Assembly: GCF_030408635.1 (NCBI RefSeq)
Contig: NZ_CP047198.1
Span: 868,001 to 932,000 of the forward strand
Direction of reading: 5' to 3'
Source: Corynebacterium coyleae
Lineage (GTDB): Bacteria; Actinomycetota; Actinomycetes; Mycobacteriales; Mycobacteriaceae
Length of the DNA stretch: 64,000 nucleotides
Shown: in pieces, positions 34,271 through 43,500 of the stretch
Numbering within the stretch: the stretch's first letter is position 1
How the letters are laid out: each line of letters opens with the position of its first letter
Made by a program: the position numbers and the translations under genes
The notes under the pieces: generated by a model
Told to the model about the DNA's origin: nothing
Seen by the model: only the letters and a program-made list of their open reading frames with translations
Databases searched by the model: none

Positions 34271-35485
34271 CTACTTGTTTGCCGAGACTTCCTTCAGGTT
34301 CGCGGCACCAAACACACCGGCGTAACCAACAACAGCCAGGAAGATCAGCGCTGCCTGCGGGCCGAGCAGCACAACCGCCGAGGAGATTGCGCCGACAACG
34401 AGCAGGACGATGCCCATGACGGTGTTGGCGGCACCCGTGATCATGGTGCGCCTATCGCCGTCGGCCATGTCTACCAGGTAGGTCTTGCGGCTGACCCGCA
34501 CTGCGGTGTGGGCGAGGTTGACCAGGAAGAAGCCTAGGGGCATGACCCAGGCGTTGATGGTGTCGTCGACAAGCTGTGCGCTGGCAACGAGCAGGATGAG
34601 CACAGTGGACGCGAAACCTGCAGCCCACGCCATCATGCGTTTCGACGACCTGTCCGACAACCGGCCCGAAACCCGCCCGCCAAGCAGTGACGCGCCGCCG
34701 GAGGCGACGATGAACGCACCGAGGCCTGTGAGGTCGGCGCCTTCGCGGCTGCCCAACACGACGATAAACGGGGTGGAAAGCGCGGTGACCAGCATGAGCG
34801 AGCGCACGATGAGGAATCGTTGCAGGTCGCGGTCGGAGGTGACCAGCTTCCACATGTCGTGGAAGCCTTGGCCGTTGGAGGTGTCGGTGTCGGGAGTGGG
34901 CTCGTCGATACGCATGAACACGAGCGAAGCGAGCGCCCACATCGACGCACCGCCGGCGAGCAGCGCGGCGAGTGACCACTGCGGAAGTTCGTTGGGGATA
35001 AACGACAGTGCGAGACCGATCGCGAGAGTGAAACCGCCGGCGAGCGCGGTGGCGCGACCGGTGATGTCGCCGCGGTGGCCTTTGGAAATCGTGCGGCCCT
35101 GGACATCTTTGCCTGCGATGGAGCAGATGGAGCGAAACACCGCGTGCACCGCAAGCAGGACAATGACTGCGATGCCGAGCGCACTTCCCTCGAGCAACAG
35201 CGCGCTAAGCGCAATGCCGGCAGAGGCCAGCGCTTGGCCCCACGAGCCGATCAACCAGACTCGTTTGCGCGAGCTTTGCGACGTCACCCACGGGCTCAAA
35301 AACGCCTGCGGCAGCATCGAGCCTGACTCGCGAATTGGCACGAGAAACGACGTGAACGCCGCCGGCACCCCAGCAGCATTGAACAGCCACGGCAGCACCG
35401 TTTTCGGGGCGACTACCTGATCGCCAATGTTTTGTAAGCCGTTCGACCAGATGAACCGGCGGGCATTCGCTTCCTCGTTACGCAT
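34271..35485 (-). CDS. MFS transporter
   Basis: A 404-residue carrier with about 11-12 hydrophobic segments. The first helix is unusual (ENARRF-like start, then NGLQNIGDQVVAPKTVLPWL). A later loop, GGRVSGRLSDRSSKRMMAWAAG, is the MFS motif A. The substrate is unknown. The gene is divergent from the multicopper oxidase gene and lies 65 bp before glmU on the same strand. ATG 35485 is preferred; the region before it has a TATCC/TATAT-rich stretch but no ribosome binding site. Confidence 0.82.
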   Translation of the reverse strand: MRNEEANARRFIWSNGLQNIGDQVVAPKTVLPWLFNAAGVPAAFTSFLVPIRESGSMLPQAFLSPWVTSQSSRKRVWLIGSWGQALASAGIALSALLLEGSALGIAVIVLLAVHAVFRSICSIAGKDVQGRTISKGHRGDITGRATALAGGFTLAIGLALSFIPNELPQWSLAALLAGGASMWALASLVFMRIDEPTPDTDTSNGQGFHDMWKLVTSDRDLQRFLIVRSLMLVTALSTPFIVVLGSREGADLTGLGAFIVASGGASLLGGRVSGRLSDRSSKRMMAWAAGFASTVLILLVASAQLVDDTINAWVMPLGFFLVNLAHTAVRVSRKTYLVDMADGDRRTMITGAANTVMGIVLLVVGAISSAVVLLGPQAALIFLAVVGYAGVFGAANLKEVSANK

Positions 35486-35538
35486 ATATCGGGATAGTAG
35501 GATCATTCATGGTTTTCGGCGAGTTTTTGGAGGACGTA

Positions 35539-37026
35539 ATGGCTTTTTCTCGACGCACATTTTTTAAAGGGACCGTTTTCGCCGTTGCAGTCGCAGCCAC
35601 GGGTGCTGCATTGGCTGGGTGCTCGACATCAAACCAGCCCACCCCGCGTGGTGCCGACGCCGAAGCACGCCCGCTGCCTATCCCGCCGCTGTACGAAGGC
35701 ACACTCGACGGCAACGTGCGCCGCTTCGAACTAACCGCCCAGGAAGGCGAATCCGAAATCATCCCTGGTGTCATGACCAAGACTTGGGGATTCAACGGGC
35801 CGTTCTTGGGCCCGACGTTGTACATGCGACGCGGCGAGCGCATTGAAATGACCGTGCACAACAACGTGCCGGAGCCGACCGTTGTGCACTGGCACGGCCT
35901 GCACCTGCCGGCCGCTGCGGACGGGGGACCGGCGCTGATGTTTGACCCGGGTGAGTCCTGGTCGCCGTCGTGGACCGTCGATCAGCCCGCCGCGACCTGC
36001 TGGTATCACCCGCACCCGCACGAGATGTCCGCGGTGCACGCCTACCGCGGCCTTGCCGGCGGGCTGATTGTCGACGACGACACCACCGCCATCCCCGGCC
36101 TGCCCGCCGACTACGGCGTCGACGACATCCCTGTGATCCTGACTAACGCCCAGTTCACCGAAGACGGCCAGCTCGACGAGGACCACGGTTGGGTCGGCGA
36201 CACCGTGGTGGTCAACGGCATCACCAAACCGCGTTTCGAGGCCACAACCCGCCGCGTGCGTCTCCGCGTGCTCAACGGTTCCGTGTTGCGCTTCCACCAC
36301 CTGACGCTGGGTGTGCCGTTCAAGATCGTCGCCACTGACCAGGGGTTCCTCGATTCCCCGGTGGAGGTCGACGGCGTGCTGCTTACCCCGGGCGAGCGCG
36401 TGGAAATCGTGGTGGACCTGGAGCCGGGCAAGGACCTGATGTTGCGTAGCGACGGACTCCCGGACCTCGGCGGCTTGCCAGATAAAGAAACCGCCGACTT
36501 GTACGGTGCGCGCGATACTTTCGACCTGCTTGAGATCGCCGCCCCGTCTGAAGACGCACCGGCGTCGCCTGCGTTGTCGGAAACGTTGGTGCCGTTGGAC
36601 GTGCCGTCGTCGGCAAGTGTGGAGCGCGAGTTCCGACTCAATGGCATTGAGATCAATGGCCAAACGATGGACATGTCGCGCGTCGACTTTGTCGTCGACC
36701 ACGACGGGCCTGAGATCTGGCGCGTGACCAACGAAAACGAGGATATGCTGCACAACTTCCACATCCACAACGCACGCTTCGCCGTACAAGGTGTTGAGGG
36801 TGGGGAAGTGGAGTTCACCGCGGGCTGGCACGACACCATCGACGTGCCTCCGCTGTCTACGGTGACGTTGCTTGTGGAGATCGCGTATCACCCCGACCCC
36901 ACCTTGGCCTACATGTATCACTGCCACATGCTCAACCACGAAGACCAGGGCATGATGGGCCAATTTGTCATCGTTGAGCCTGGCCAAGAACCGGACCTTG
37001 CACTCCCGCACGGCCACGAGCATTAG
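35539..37026 (+). CDS. multicopper oxidase, Tat-exported lipoprotein
   Basis: A 495-residue periplasmic/envelope copper enzyme. The N-terminus SRRTFFKG is a twin-arginine signal and ALAGC a lipobox, so it should be exported folded and lipid-anchored. The copper ligands are HWHGLHLP, CWYHPHPHEMS, NFHIHNARF and YHCHMLNHEDQGM, which cover the T1, T2 and T3 sites with Met as a possible axial T1 ligand. CueO/bilirubin-oxidase-like members oxidise Cu(I), Fe(II) or phenolics. GGAGG before ATG 35539 fixes the start. No copper regulator is adjacent. Confidence 0.92.
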   Translation: MAFSRRTFFKGTVFAVAVAATGAALAGCSTSNQPTPRGADAEARPLPIPPLYEGTLDGNVRRFELTAQEGESEIIPGVMTKTWGFNGPFLGPTLYMRRGERIEMTVHNNVPEPTVVHWHGLHLPAAADGGPALMFDPGESWSPSWTVDQPAATCWYHPHPHEMSAVHAYRGLAGGLIVDDDTTAIPGLPADYGVDDIPVILTNAQFTEDGQLDEDHGWVGDTVVVNGITKPRFEATTRRVRLRVLNGSVLRFHHLTLGVPFKIVATDQGFLDSPVEVDGVLLTPGERVEIVVDLEPGKDLMLRSDGLPDLGGLPDKETADLYGARDTFDLLEIAAPSEDAPASPALSETLVPLDVPSSASVEREFRLNGIEINGQTMDMSRVDFVVDHDGPEIWRVTNENEDMLHNFHIHNARFAVQGVEGGEVEFTAGWHDTIDVPPLSTVTLLVEIAYHPDPTLAYMYHCHMLNHEDQGMMGQFVIVEPGQEPDLALPHGHEH

Positions 37027-37044
37027 ATTGCTTCTCGACGACCC

Positions 37045-37080
37045 CACGCCCCGGCGCGAATCCCACCGGGGCGTGTTTTC
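37045..37080 (+). terminator. terminator of the multicopper oxidase gene
   Basis: CACGCCCCGG (37045-37054) and CCGGGGCGTG (37066-37075) form a perfect 10-bp stem with an 11-base loop, followed by TTTTCGTTTC. It lies 18 bp after the stop. Confidence 0.85.
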
Positions 37081-37119
37081 GTTTCGGGTTTCTGTTTCGA
37101 GCGTTGCCGCTCGCGGTGG

Positions 37120-39033
37120 CTATCGGCGCACGTTGTAGCCGATGACCTCCGGCAGCAATAGTGGGGCGTCGCCGAGCAGTGCCTTGAGGTTGCCGTCGCG
37201 CTCGACCGCGCTGGTGACTGTCTTGACCTTGGCGGCGGCCTTGTCGGATGCGCGACCGTTTTGGTTGCGCCCGGCCATCATCGGTTGCCCGGCAATGACA
37301 CCACCGCCGCGGTGTGCGCCTGCCGCATTGTTCGCGGAGTGCGCGCCGTTTGTGGCGTGGGCACCGTGTGCGCCGTGTGCGCCGTGTGCACCGTTAGCTG
37401 TGCCGGAGCCTGTTGGCGCGTGCCCCGTCGAGCCGTGCGGGGTAGCACCGTGAGCACCCGGCGAACCGGCGCCGAAACCGGTACTTGGACCGACACCAGC
37501 ACCGGCGCTCACGCCGCCGCCCGTGCCGAAACCCGGACGACCGGCGTGCATGCCGCCACCTGAGTAAGTGCCAGCACCTGCTCCGGCGCTTCGGCCAGTG
37601 CCGATGCCATTTCCAGCTCCACGGCCGCTAACAGCCTGGGAAGCAGGGGAGCCCCCGCGGGAACCGCCAGGCACTCCAACCCCGGTGCCTACGCCCATCT
37701 GGTTTCCACGAGCAGCGTGCCTTCCAGTGCCTGCAGCGTTGCTGGGCCCACCAGCTATTGGAGCGAATCCACCCGTACCGCTATTGGTGCCGGCGGATGC
37801 CCCGCCCGAGTTCGTCCCACGTGTGGTTGCAGGGGTGATAGCACCGGTGAACGTTGGGCTGTGCGCACCTGGGTGCGCGCCAGCAGAGATCGCACCTGGG
37901 GTCGGAGCCATCGCATTTGTGCTTGGCGGTGTCAGCACTGCCGACGCAGCCTGCGTAGGCGTAGCACCTGCCGGAATGGAGTCAAGCACGTTTGGCGAGG
38001 GCCGCCCCATGTTCTGCAGAACCTCTGACGGTGTTTTCGCGTTTGCGATATCCCCGTAGCCACGGTTGATCAGCGCATTCTGGATTGGTTCCGGCAACTC
38101 TGCTGGTTCAAATGCGGGCGCTGCTGGCGAGGGAATGCTATCGACGCTGTAGGAGTCCCCAGACATCTCCTTCAACTCCGGAAGTAGACGGTTAAACGTC
38201 GGGATCGCAGCGACCAAGTTTGATGTCATTCGCGCCGGAAAGTTGAGCAGGTACGCCTGCTCGATCGCAAGCTTTTCCTCCGGCGACGGTGCAGCGTCAT
38301 ATGCCATCACGGTGCTGGATGCGATGAGCTTTTCGGCGTCTGCGGCGTCGGCAAGCATTGCGGTGTGCGCTGCGAGGGAGCGCGAGTTAGCCACGTATTC
38401 CATACCCGCGTTCTGGACCTGTGTGATGGTGCGCATCGCATTGCGAATCCAGGATGTCTCTGCCGACGAACTCAACGCGTGCTGGACTTCGTTGAGCTCC
38501 TCCATCGCATCGGCGATCAGTTCTGCATTTGAGTTCCAGAACTCGGAAGCAGACATCGCACGAGAAGTGTCGGTCTCCAACAACTTGGCGTGCAAGGCGT
38601 GCAGCGACGAATCACCAGTCGCGACTGCCGCCGGGTTTGCAAACGTGTTGGTTTTCGGATCGACCGAACGCGACTTCTGCAGGAGCTCAATCAGTTGTGG
38701 CTGCACCTGGTTAACGCGCCCCTCAAACACCGGACCGAGCGACGCCAACGCACCGGACAGAGAGTCATCCGTCCGCAACGTGTTGTTCAGTGCGGTTTCA
38801 AGAATGTTCGCCGTACCCAGAAGGTAGGTTGCGACCGCTTGATTTGCTTCTGGTGCGTTTACATCCCCGATTGGGCTCAGAGTACGCCCTGCATCTGCGA
38901 GGCCACTGACCTGTGAAAATGAAGTTAGTGGACTGGTCATACCTGCATGGAATTGAACCGACAGGCTGTCTCCGATAGCTCGAAGCTGTTGTACCGCTGA
39001 TTCGATTTGGTCAACATCAATAAGGATCCCCAT
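37120..39033 (-). CDS. Gly/Ala/His-rich protein with helical N-terminus, possible T7SS-type secreted protein
   Basis: A 637-residue protein. Residues 1-300 are predicted helices (MGILIDVDQIESAVQQLRAI; FWNSNAELIADAMEELNEV) that look like a WXG/PPE-style helical bundle rather than an enzyme. From about 340 to 590 the sequence is low-complexity Gly/Ala/Ser/Thr, with four tandem GAH triplets near the end. A short C-terminal block (ERDGNLKALLGDAPLLLPEV) looks conserved and structured. There is no signal peptide. This architecture recalls ESX-secreted EspB-like proteins, but no ESX gene is in the window. GGGGG precedes ATG 39033. The DUF3558 lipoprotein gene lies upstream on the same strand. Confidence 0.75.
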   Translation of the reverse strand: MGILIDVDQIESAVQQLRAIGDSLSVQFHAGMTSPLTSFSQVSGLADAGRTLSPIGDVNAPEANQAVATYLLGTANILETALNNTLRTDDSLSGALASLGPVFEGRVNQVQPQLIELLQKSRSVDPKTNTFANPAAVATGDSSLHALHAKLLETDTSRAMSASEFWNSNAELIADAMEELNEVQHALSSSAETSWIRNAMRTITQVQNAGMEYVANSRSLAAHTAMLADAADAEKLIASSTVMAYDAAPSPEEKLAIEQAYLLNFPARMTSNLVAAIPTFNRLLPELKEMSGDSYSVDSIPSPAAPAFEPAELPEPIQNALINRGYGDIANAKTPSEVLQNMGRPSPNVLDSIPAGATPTQAASAVLTPPSTNAMAPTPGAISAGAHPGAHSPTFTGAITPATTRGTNSGGASAGTNSGTGGFAPIAGGPSNAAGTGRHAARGNQMGVGTGVGVPGGSRGGSPASQAVSGRGAGNGIGTGRSAGAGAGTYSGGGMHAGRPGFGTGGGVSAGAGVGPSTGFGAGSPGAHGATPHGSTGHAPTGSGTANGAHGAHGAHGAHATNGAHSANNAAGAHRGGGVIAGQPMMAGRNQNGRASDKAAAKVKTVTSAVERDGNLKALLGDAPLLLPEVIGYNVRR

Positions 39034-39115
39034 AAATACCCCCAAATATTCCGATTTTGCTAAAGGTTAGCCGATCATCCGTCGCTATGGAAGAGGATGT
39101 CCAATAAAGTGGACA

Positions 39116-39742
39116 TCAGTTTCCTGATGAGTGAGCTGCAAAGAGATTTTCCAAAGCCTTTTGGGCTTTTTCACAATTGGATTCACGCGAACCCGACAGC
39201 TCGATTCCGGCCGCGATTATCGTCAGTGCTCCTCGAACAGTGTCTACCTGTGCGAAACAGCCTGTACTTACTCCGAGACGGGGGCTGAAAATATACATCT
39301 CTGGAAGAATCATTGACTGACGTTCTTCCTCTGTCCCATACGCATCTTCGATTACAGAACGACTGGAGTTGTTGTTGGAGATAGTTACAGAATCTGCGCC
39401 ATTGTTAGAGCGCAAACTGCACATCTTCAGTCCACCCGAAATGTCTGAATATTCCTTCGGAAGTGGCTCCACATCCTCGAACCCCGCTGCGGTGAACTCC
39501 TCCTGCGTGATTTCCGTGCAGGGATCGAAGATGTCGTCGCCGATTGTGTAAGGGTCGAAGTCGCCGATTTCTAGCACGCCGCTTTTGAACACGAATGCCT
39601 GTGCTTGAGGCTTATCCGCCGCAGATTCGGGTGGTGTGCCGGATTCGATGTTGGGCGTGGTGTCGTCGTTAAGCGGTTGCTCTGTAGTGCACCCCGAGAG
39701 CATCACGCATAGAGCTGTAGAAAGTATTGCGGATCGTTTCAT
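39116..39742 (-). CDS. DUF3558-like lipoprotein
   Basis: A 208-residue exported lipoprotein. MKRSAILSTALCVMLSGC is a signal peptide ending in a lipobox. The mature part has the DUF3558 pattern: DPCTEITQEEFTAAGFEDVE, then GGLKMCSLRSNN and a late STGCFAQVDTVRGA, with Cys residues likely to pair. DUF3558 lipoproteins are common in mycobacteria and corynebacteria with unknown function. GAGGGG before ATG 39742 fixes the start. It lies downstream of tRNA-Gln and upstream of the Gly/Ala/His-rich gene on the same strand. Confidence 0.82.
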   Translation of the reverse strand: MKRSAILSTALCVMLSGCTTEQPLNDDTTPNIESGTPPESAADKPQAQAFVFKSGVLEIGDFDPYTIGDDIFDPCTEITQEEFTAAGFEDVEPLPKEYSDISGGLKMCSLRSNNGADSVTISNNNSSRSVIEDAYGTEEERQSMILPEMYIFSPRLGVSTGCFAQVDTVRGALTIIAAGIELSGSRESNCEKAQKALENLFAAHSSGN

Positions 39743-39764
39743 TTCCCCTCCCCATATGAAAAAG

Positions 39765-39836
39765 CTTCCCCACCAGGACTCGAACCTAGAATGACGGTAC
39801 CAAAAACCGTAGTGTTGCCGATTACACCATGGGGAA
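39765..39836 (-). tRNA. tRNA-Gln (anticodon UUG)
   Basis: The minus strand folds as a complete cloverleaf: acceptor TTCCCCA/TGGGGAA, D-stem GTG/CAC, anticodon stem ACGGT/ACCGT with loop TTTTGGT (anticodon TTG), T-stem CTAGG/CCTGG with TTCGAGT. The discriminator is G73, as expected for glutamine. CCA is not encoded; the 3' flank is CTTTTTC, a likely T-run terminator. Confidence 0.93.
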
Positions 39837-39904
39837 TAGCATCGCTGATTGTAGACCACATCCCGTGGCAACCAAAGATGGGGTGTGTCGGAGAGGGATC
39901 TAGA

Positions 39905-40582
39905 GTGGAACATATGGCTCGTAGGCGAATGACTGCACCCCAGCGTAGGGAACAATTATTAGGCGTTGGGCGCGCTGCTTTTGCTGAGCGCGGATACGAC
40001 GGGATCTCCATGGAGGAGATTGCGGCTCGCGCCGGGGTGACCAAACCGGTGGTGTATGAGCACTTTGGGGGTAAAGAGGGCTTGTACCAGGCGGTTATTC
40101 GTCGGGAGATGGTCCGCCTGGAGGAGACGATTATGGGGTCGATCCAGGAGGGGCGCTGGCGCGATCGCATTGAGCGTGGTGTGTTGGCGTTGCTGACGTA
40201 CGTGGAGGATGACACCGACGGGTTTGTCATCCTTGCGCATGGTCAGTTGCCGGGGGAGGGGCGGACGTATTCGACGATTCTTAACCGTGTGACCGCTGAG
40301 GTTTCCCACCTGCTGGCGGAGGCGTTTAAGCACCGTGGATTAGATGAGGCGATGGCCGGGTTGTACGGTCAGGCGCTGGTTGGCACGGTGTCTAATTCTG
40401 CGCTGTGGTGGCTGGATCAGCGGGAGCCAGACAAGCATATTGTGGCGGCGCATATCTCTAACCTGTGTTGGAATGGGTTGCGGGGGATGGAGGCCAAGCC
40501 GCATATTGCTGGTGAAGATGTCGCTGGAGATGAGCGCGCTGTGGATCGCGAAGCGAACGAAGAGGAAGCATTGCATGACTGA
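39905..40582 (+). CDS. TetR-family transcriptional regulator
   Basis: A 225-residue regulator with an N-terminal TetR helix-turn-helix (AAFAERGYDGISMEEIAARA, then GVTKPVVYEHFGGKEGLY) and a helical ligand-binding domain. The C-terminal 25 residues are acidic. GTG at 39905 has GGAGAGGG about seven bases upstream; ATG at 39914 is the alternative. It overlaps the mfd start by 8 bp, so it is translationally coupled to it; a TetR gene before mfd is also found in related corynebacteria. Its ligand is unknown. Confidence 0.87.
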   Translation: MEHMARRRMTAPQRREQLLGVGRAAFAERGYDGISMEEIAARAGVTKPVVYEHFGGKEGLYQAVIRREMVRLEETIMGSIQEGRWRDRIERGVLALLTYVEDDTDGFVILAHGQLPGEGRTYSTILNRVTAEVSHLLAEAFKHRGLDEAMAGLYGQALVGTVSNSALWWLDQREPDKHIVAAHISNLCWNGLRGMEAKPHIAGEDVAGDERAVDREANEEEALHD

Positions 40583-43500
40583 TAACACCCCGCCCGTGCT
40601 TGGTGGGCTGCTCACCCAGGCGTTGACGGACCCGAAGTTGAAGGGTTTGGTGACGCATGTGGGGGAAGATTCGCTGCATATTACCGGCATTGACCAGGCA
40701 CGTTCCTGGACTGCTGGTGCGATCGCGCGTGAGACCCCGGTGCTGTTGGTGACGGCGACGGGGCACGAGGCGGAAGACCTCGCGGCGGAGCTCAAGGCAA
40801 TGCTTGGCGACGACAAGGTCGCCCAATTCCCCGCCTACGAGACGTTGCCCCATGAGCGCTTGTCGCCAGCTGCGGACATTGTTGGCCGCCGTGCGAAGGT
40901 GCTGTGGGATATGCCGCGGGTGATCGTGGCTGCGGCGCGCGCCGTGTGCCAGCCGGTTTTGCCTGCGATTGAGCCGATTCGGGTGGCGGTGGACCAGGAA
41001 GCCGACTTTGAGGACCTGACGCAGCAGTTGGTGCATTTCGCCTACAACCACGTGGATATGGTTGCGGGCCGTGGCGAGTTTGCTACCCGCGGCGGCATCA
41101 TTGACGTTTTCCCGACTACTGCCCAGAACCCTGTGCGTATCGAGTTCTGGGGCGACGAAGTCACCGACATCCGCTCCTTTGCGGTTGCGGATCAGCGCAC
41201 CATCGAAGAGGTTGGTGCCGTCGAACTGTTTCCAGCAAGGCAGTTGCTTATCGACGACACCGTGGCCGCCAAAGCCGACGACCTGGCCCGCAAATTCCCG
41301 TCGAACCCCACCTTGTCGTCGCTGCTTGCACGCATTTCCGAAAAGCAGCCGGCGGACGGCATGGAAGCGATCATCCCGGCGCTGACCGATAAGACGTATT
41401 CGGTGCTGCCGGAATTGATGCCGGCCGGTTCGGTGGTGTTGGTGACCAACCCGGAGAAGGTTCGCACTCGCATTGCCGACTTGGAAGCGACCGACCGCGA
41501 GTTCCTCGAGGCCGGCTGGGAGGCCGCCGCGATGGGCGCCGAAGGCCCGGTGGCGGTGGAAGGCCTGGACGTTTCTGCTTCGTCGTATCGCTCGTTCGAG
41601 TCCCTGGAGGTCTCCGCGTCGAAGGCTGGAAACGCCTGGTGGACATTTGCTCCTCCCGGAATGTTTGCTGCGGATGATGCAGAGACGCTGCCGCTCGAGT
41701 TCGAGGCAGCACCCGCGCCGAAGGGTGATCCGAAGGAGATTGAGCAGCTCTACGCCACGCTGAAACTGCACGTGACGCAAAATCACGGCAAGGCTGCCTA
41801 TGTCGCCCCGGCCAAGGGTGCGATCGACCGCATGGCTGAGCGCCTGCGCGAGCACGGCGTGTCCGCACGAGTGGCCACACCGGGGCTCGAGCCCGTCGAT
41901 GGCGCAGTTACGCTCTACCAGGCGTTATCGCACGCAGGCCTCGTTTTCGGCGGGCCGAACTTGGTCGTTGTTACTGAAACGGACCTGACCGGCAACCGCG
42001 TCGGCGACATCGCCGGCGCTAAGCGACGCGCCCCGCGCCGCCGCAACCGCGTCGACCCGTTGGCTTTGCAGCCGGGTGATTTCGTGGTGCATGACACCCA
42101 CGGCATCGGCAAGTTTGTAAAGATGGCGGAGCGCACTATCAAGGCCGGCGATGAGGCGTCGCGACGCGAATACATCGTGCTCGAGTACCAGCCCGCCAAG
42201 CGCGGACAGCCCGGCGACCAACTCTGGGTGCCCATGGAGTCGCTGGACCTGCTGAGTAAGTACACCGGTGGCGAGAAGCCGTCGCTAAGCAAGATGGGCG
42301 GCTCGGACTGGAAGTCCACCAAGCGCAAGGCGCGCGCCGCCGTGCGCGAGATCGCCGGCGAGTTGGTGGAGCTCTACGCCAAGCGCCAAGCCGCGCCGGG
42401 CCACGCGTTCGCGCCGGATACCCCCTGGCAGCTCGAGATGGAAGATGCCTTCCCGTTCGTAGAGACGGAAGACCAGCTCAACGCCATCGAAGCGGTCAAG
42501 GAAGACATGGAAAAGCCCACGCCGATGGACCGCGTGATCGTGGGCGATGTGGGCTTCGGCAAAACCGAGGTGGCCGTGCGTGCCGCGTTTAAGGCAGTGC
42601 AGGACGGTAAACAGGTCGCGGTGCTGGTGCCGACGACGCTGCTTGCCCAGCAGCATTACTCCACCTTCACGCAGCGCATGGATGGTTTTGGGGTGGAGGT
42701 TCGCGAGCTGTCGCGTTTCACCTCTACCGCGGATTCGAAGAAGATCCTCGCAGGTCTTGCGGATGGTTCCGTAGACATCGTCATTGGTACCCACCGACTG
42801 CTGCAGACTGGCGTGCAGTGGAAGAACCTCGGTCTGATCATCGTGGACGAGGAGCAGCGCTTCGGCGTCGAGCACAAGGAACACATCAAGGCGCTGAAGT
42901 CGCACGTTGACGTGCTCACCATGACGGCAACGCCGATTCCGCGCACGCTTGAGATGTCGCTGACCGGCATCCGCGAAATGACATCGATTACCACCGCGCC
43001 GGAAGACCGGCACCCGGTGCTCACGTATGTCGGTCCGCAAGAGGATAAGCAGGTGGCGGCGGCGATTCGTCGAGAATTGCTTCGCGACGGCCAAGTCTTC
43101 TACATCCACAACAAAGTCTCCGACATCGAAAAAACTGCCCGCCAACTGCGCGAACTCGTTCCCGAGGCCCGCGTCGTTGTCGCCCACGGCCAGATGAGCG
43201 AGCAGGTGCTCGAGCAGACCGTGCAGGGTTTTTGGAACCGCGAATACGACGTCATGGTGTGCACCACGATCGTGGAGACCGGCCTGGACATCGCCAACGC
43301 CAACACCCTGATCGTGGAAAACGCCCAGAACATGGGCCTGAGCCAGTTGCACCAGCTGCGCGGACGTGTGGGCCGTTCCCGCGAGCGTGCCTACGCGTAC
43401 TTCCTGTACCCGAAGGACAAGACACTCACCGAGACCTCCTACGACCGCCTGGCCACCATCGCCCAAAACAACGACCTGGGCGCCGGCATGGCCGTGGCGC

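Noticed and set aside
35509-35538. Earlier ATG for the multicopper oxidase
   Set aside because: GGAGG stands at ideal distance from ATG 35539, and the twin-arginine signal begins directly there.
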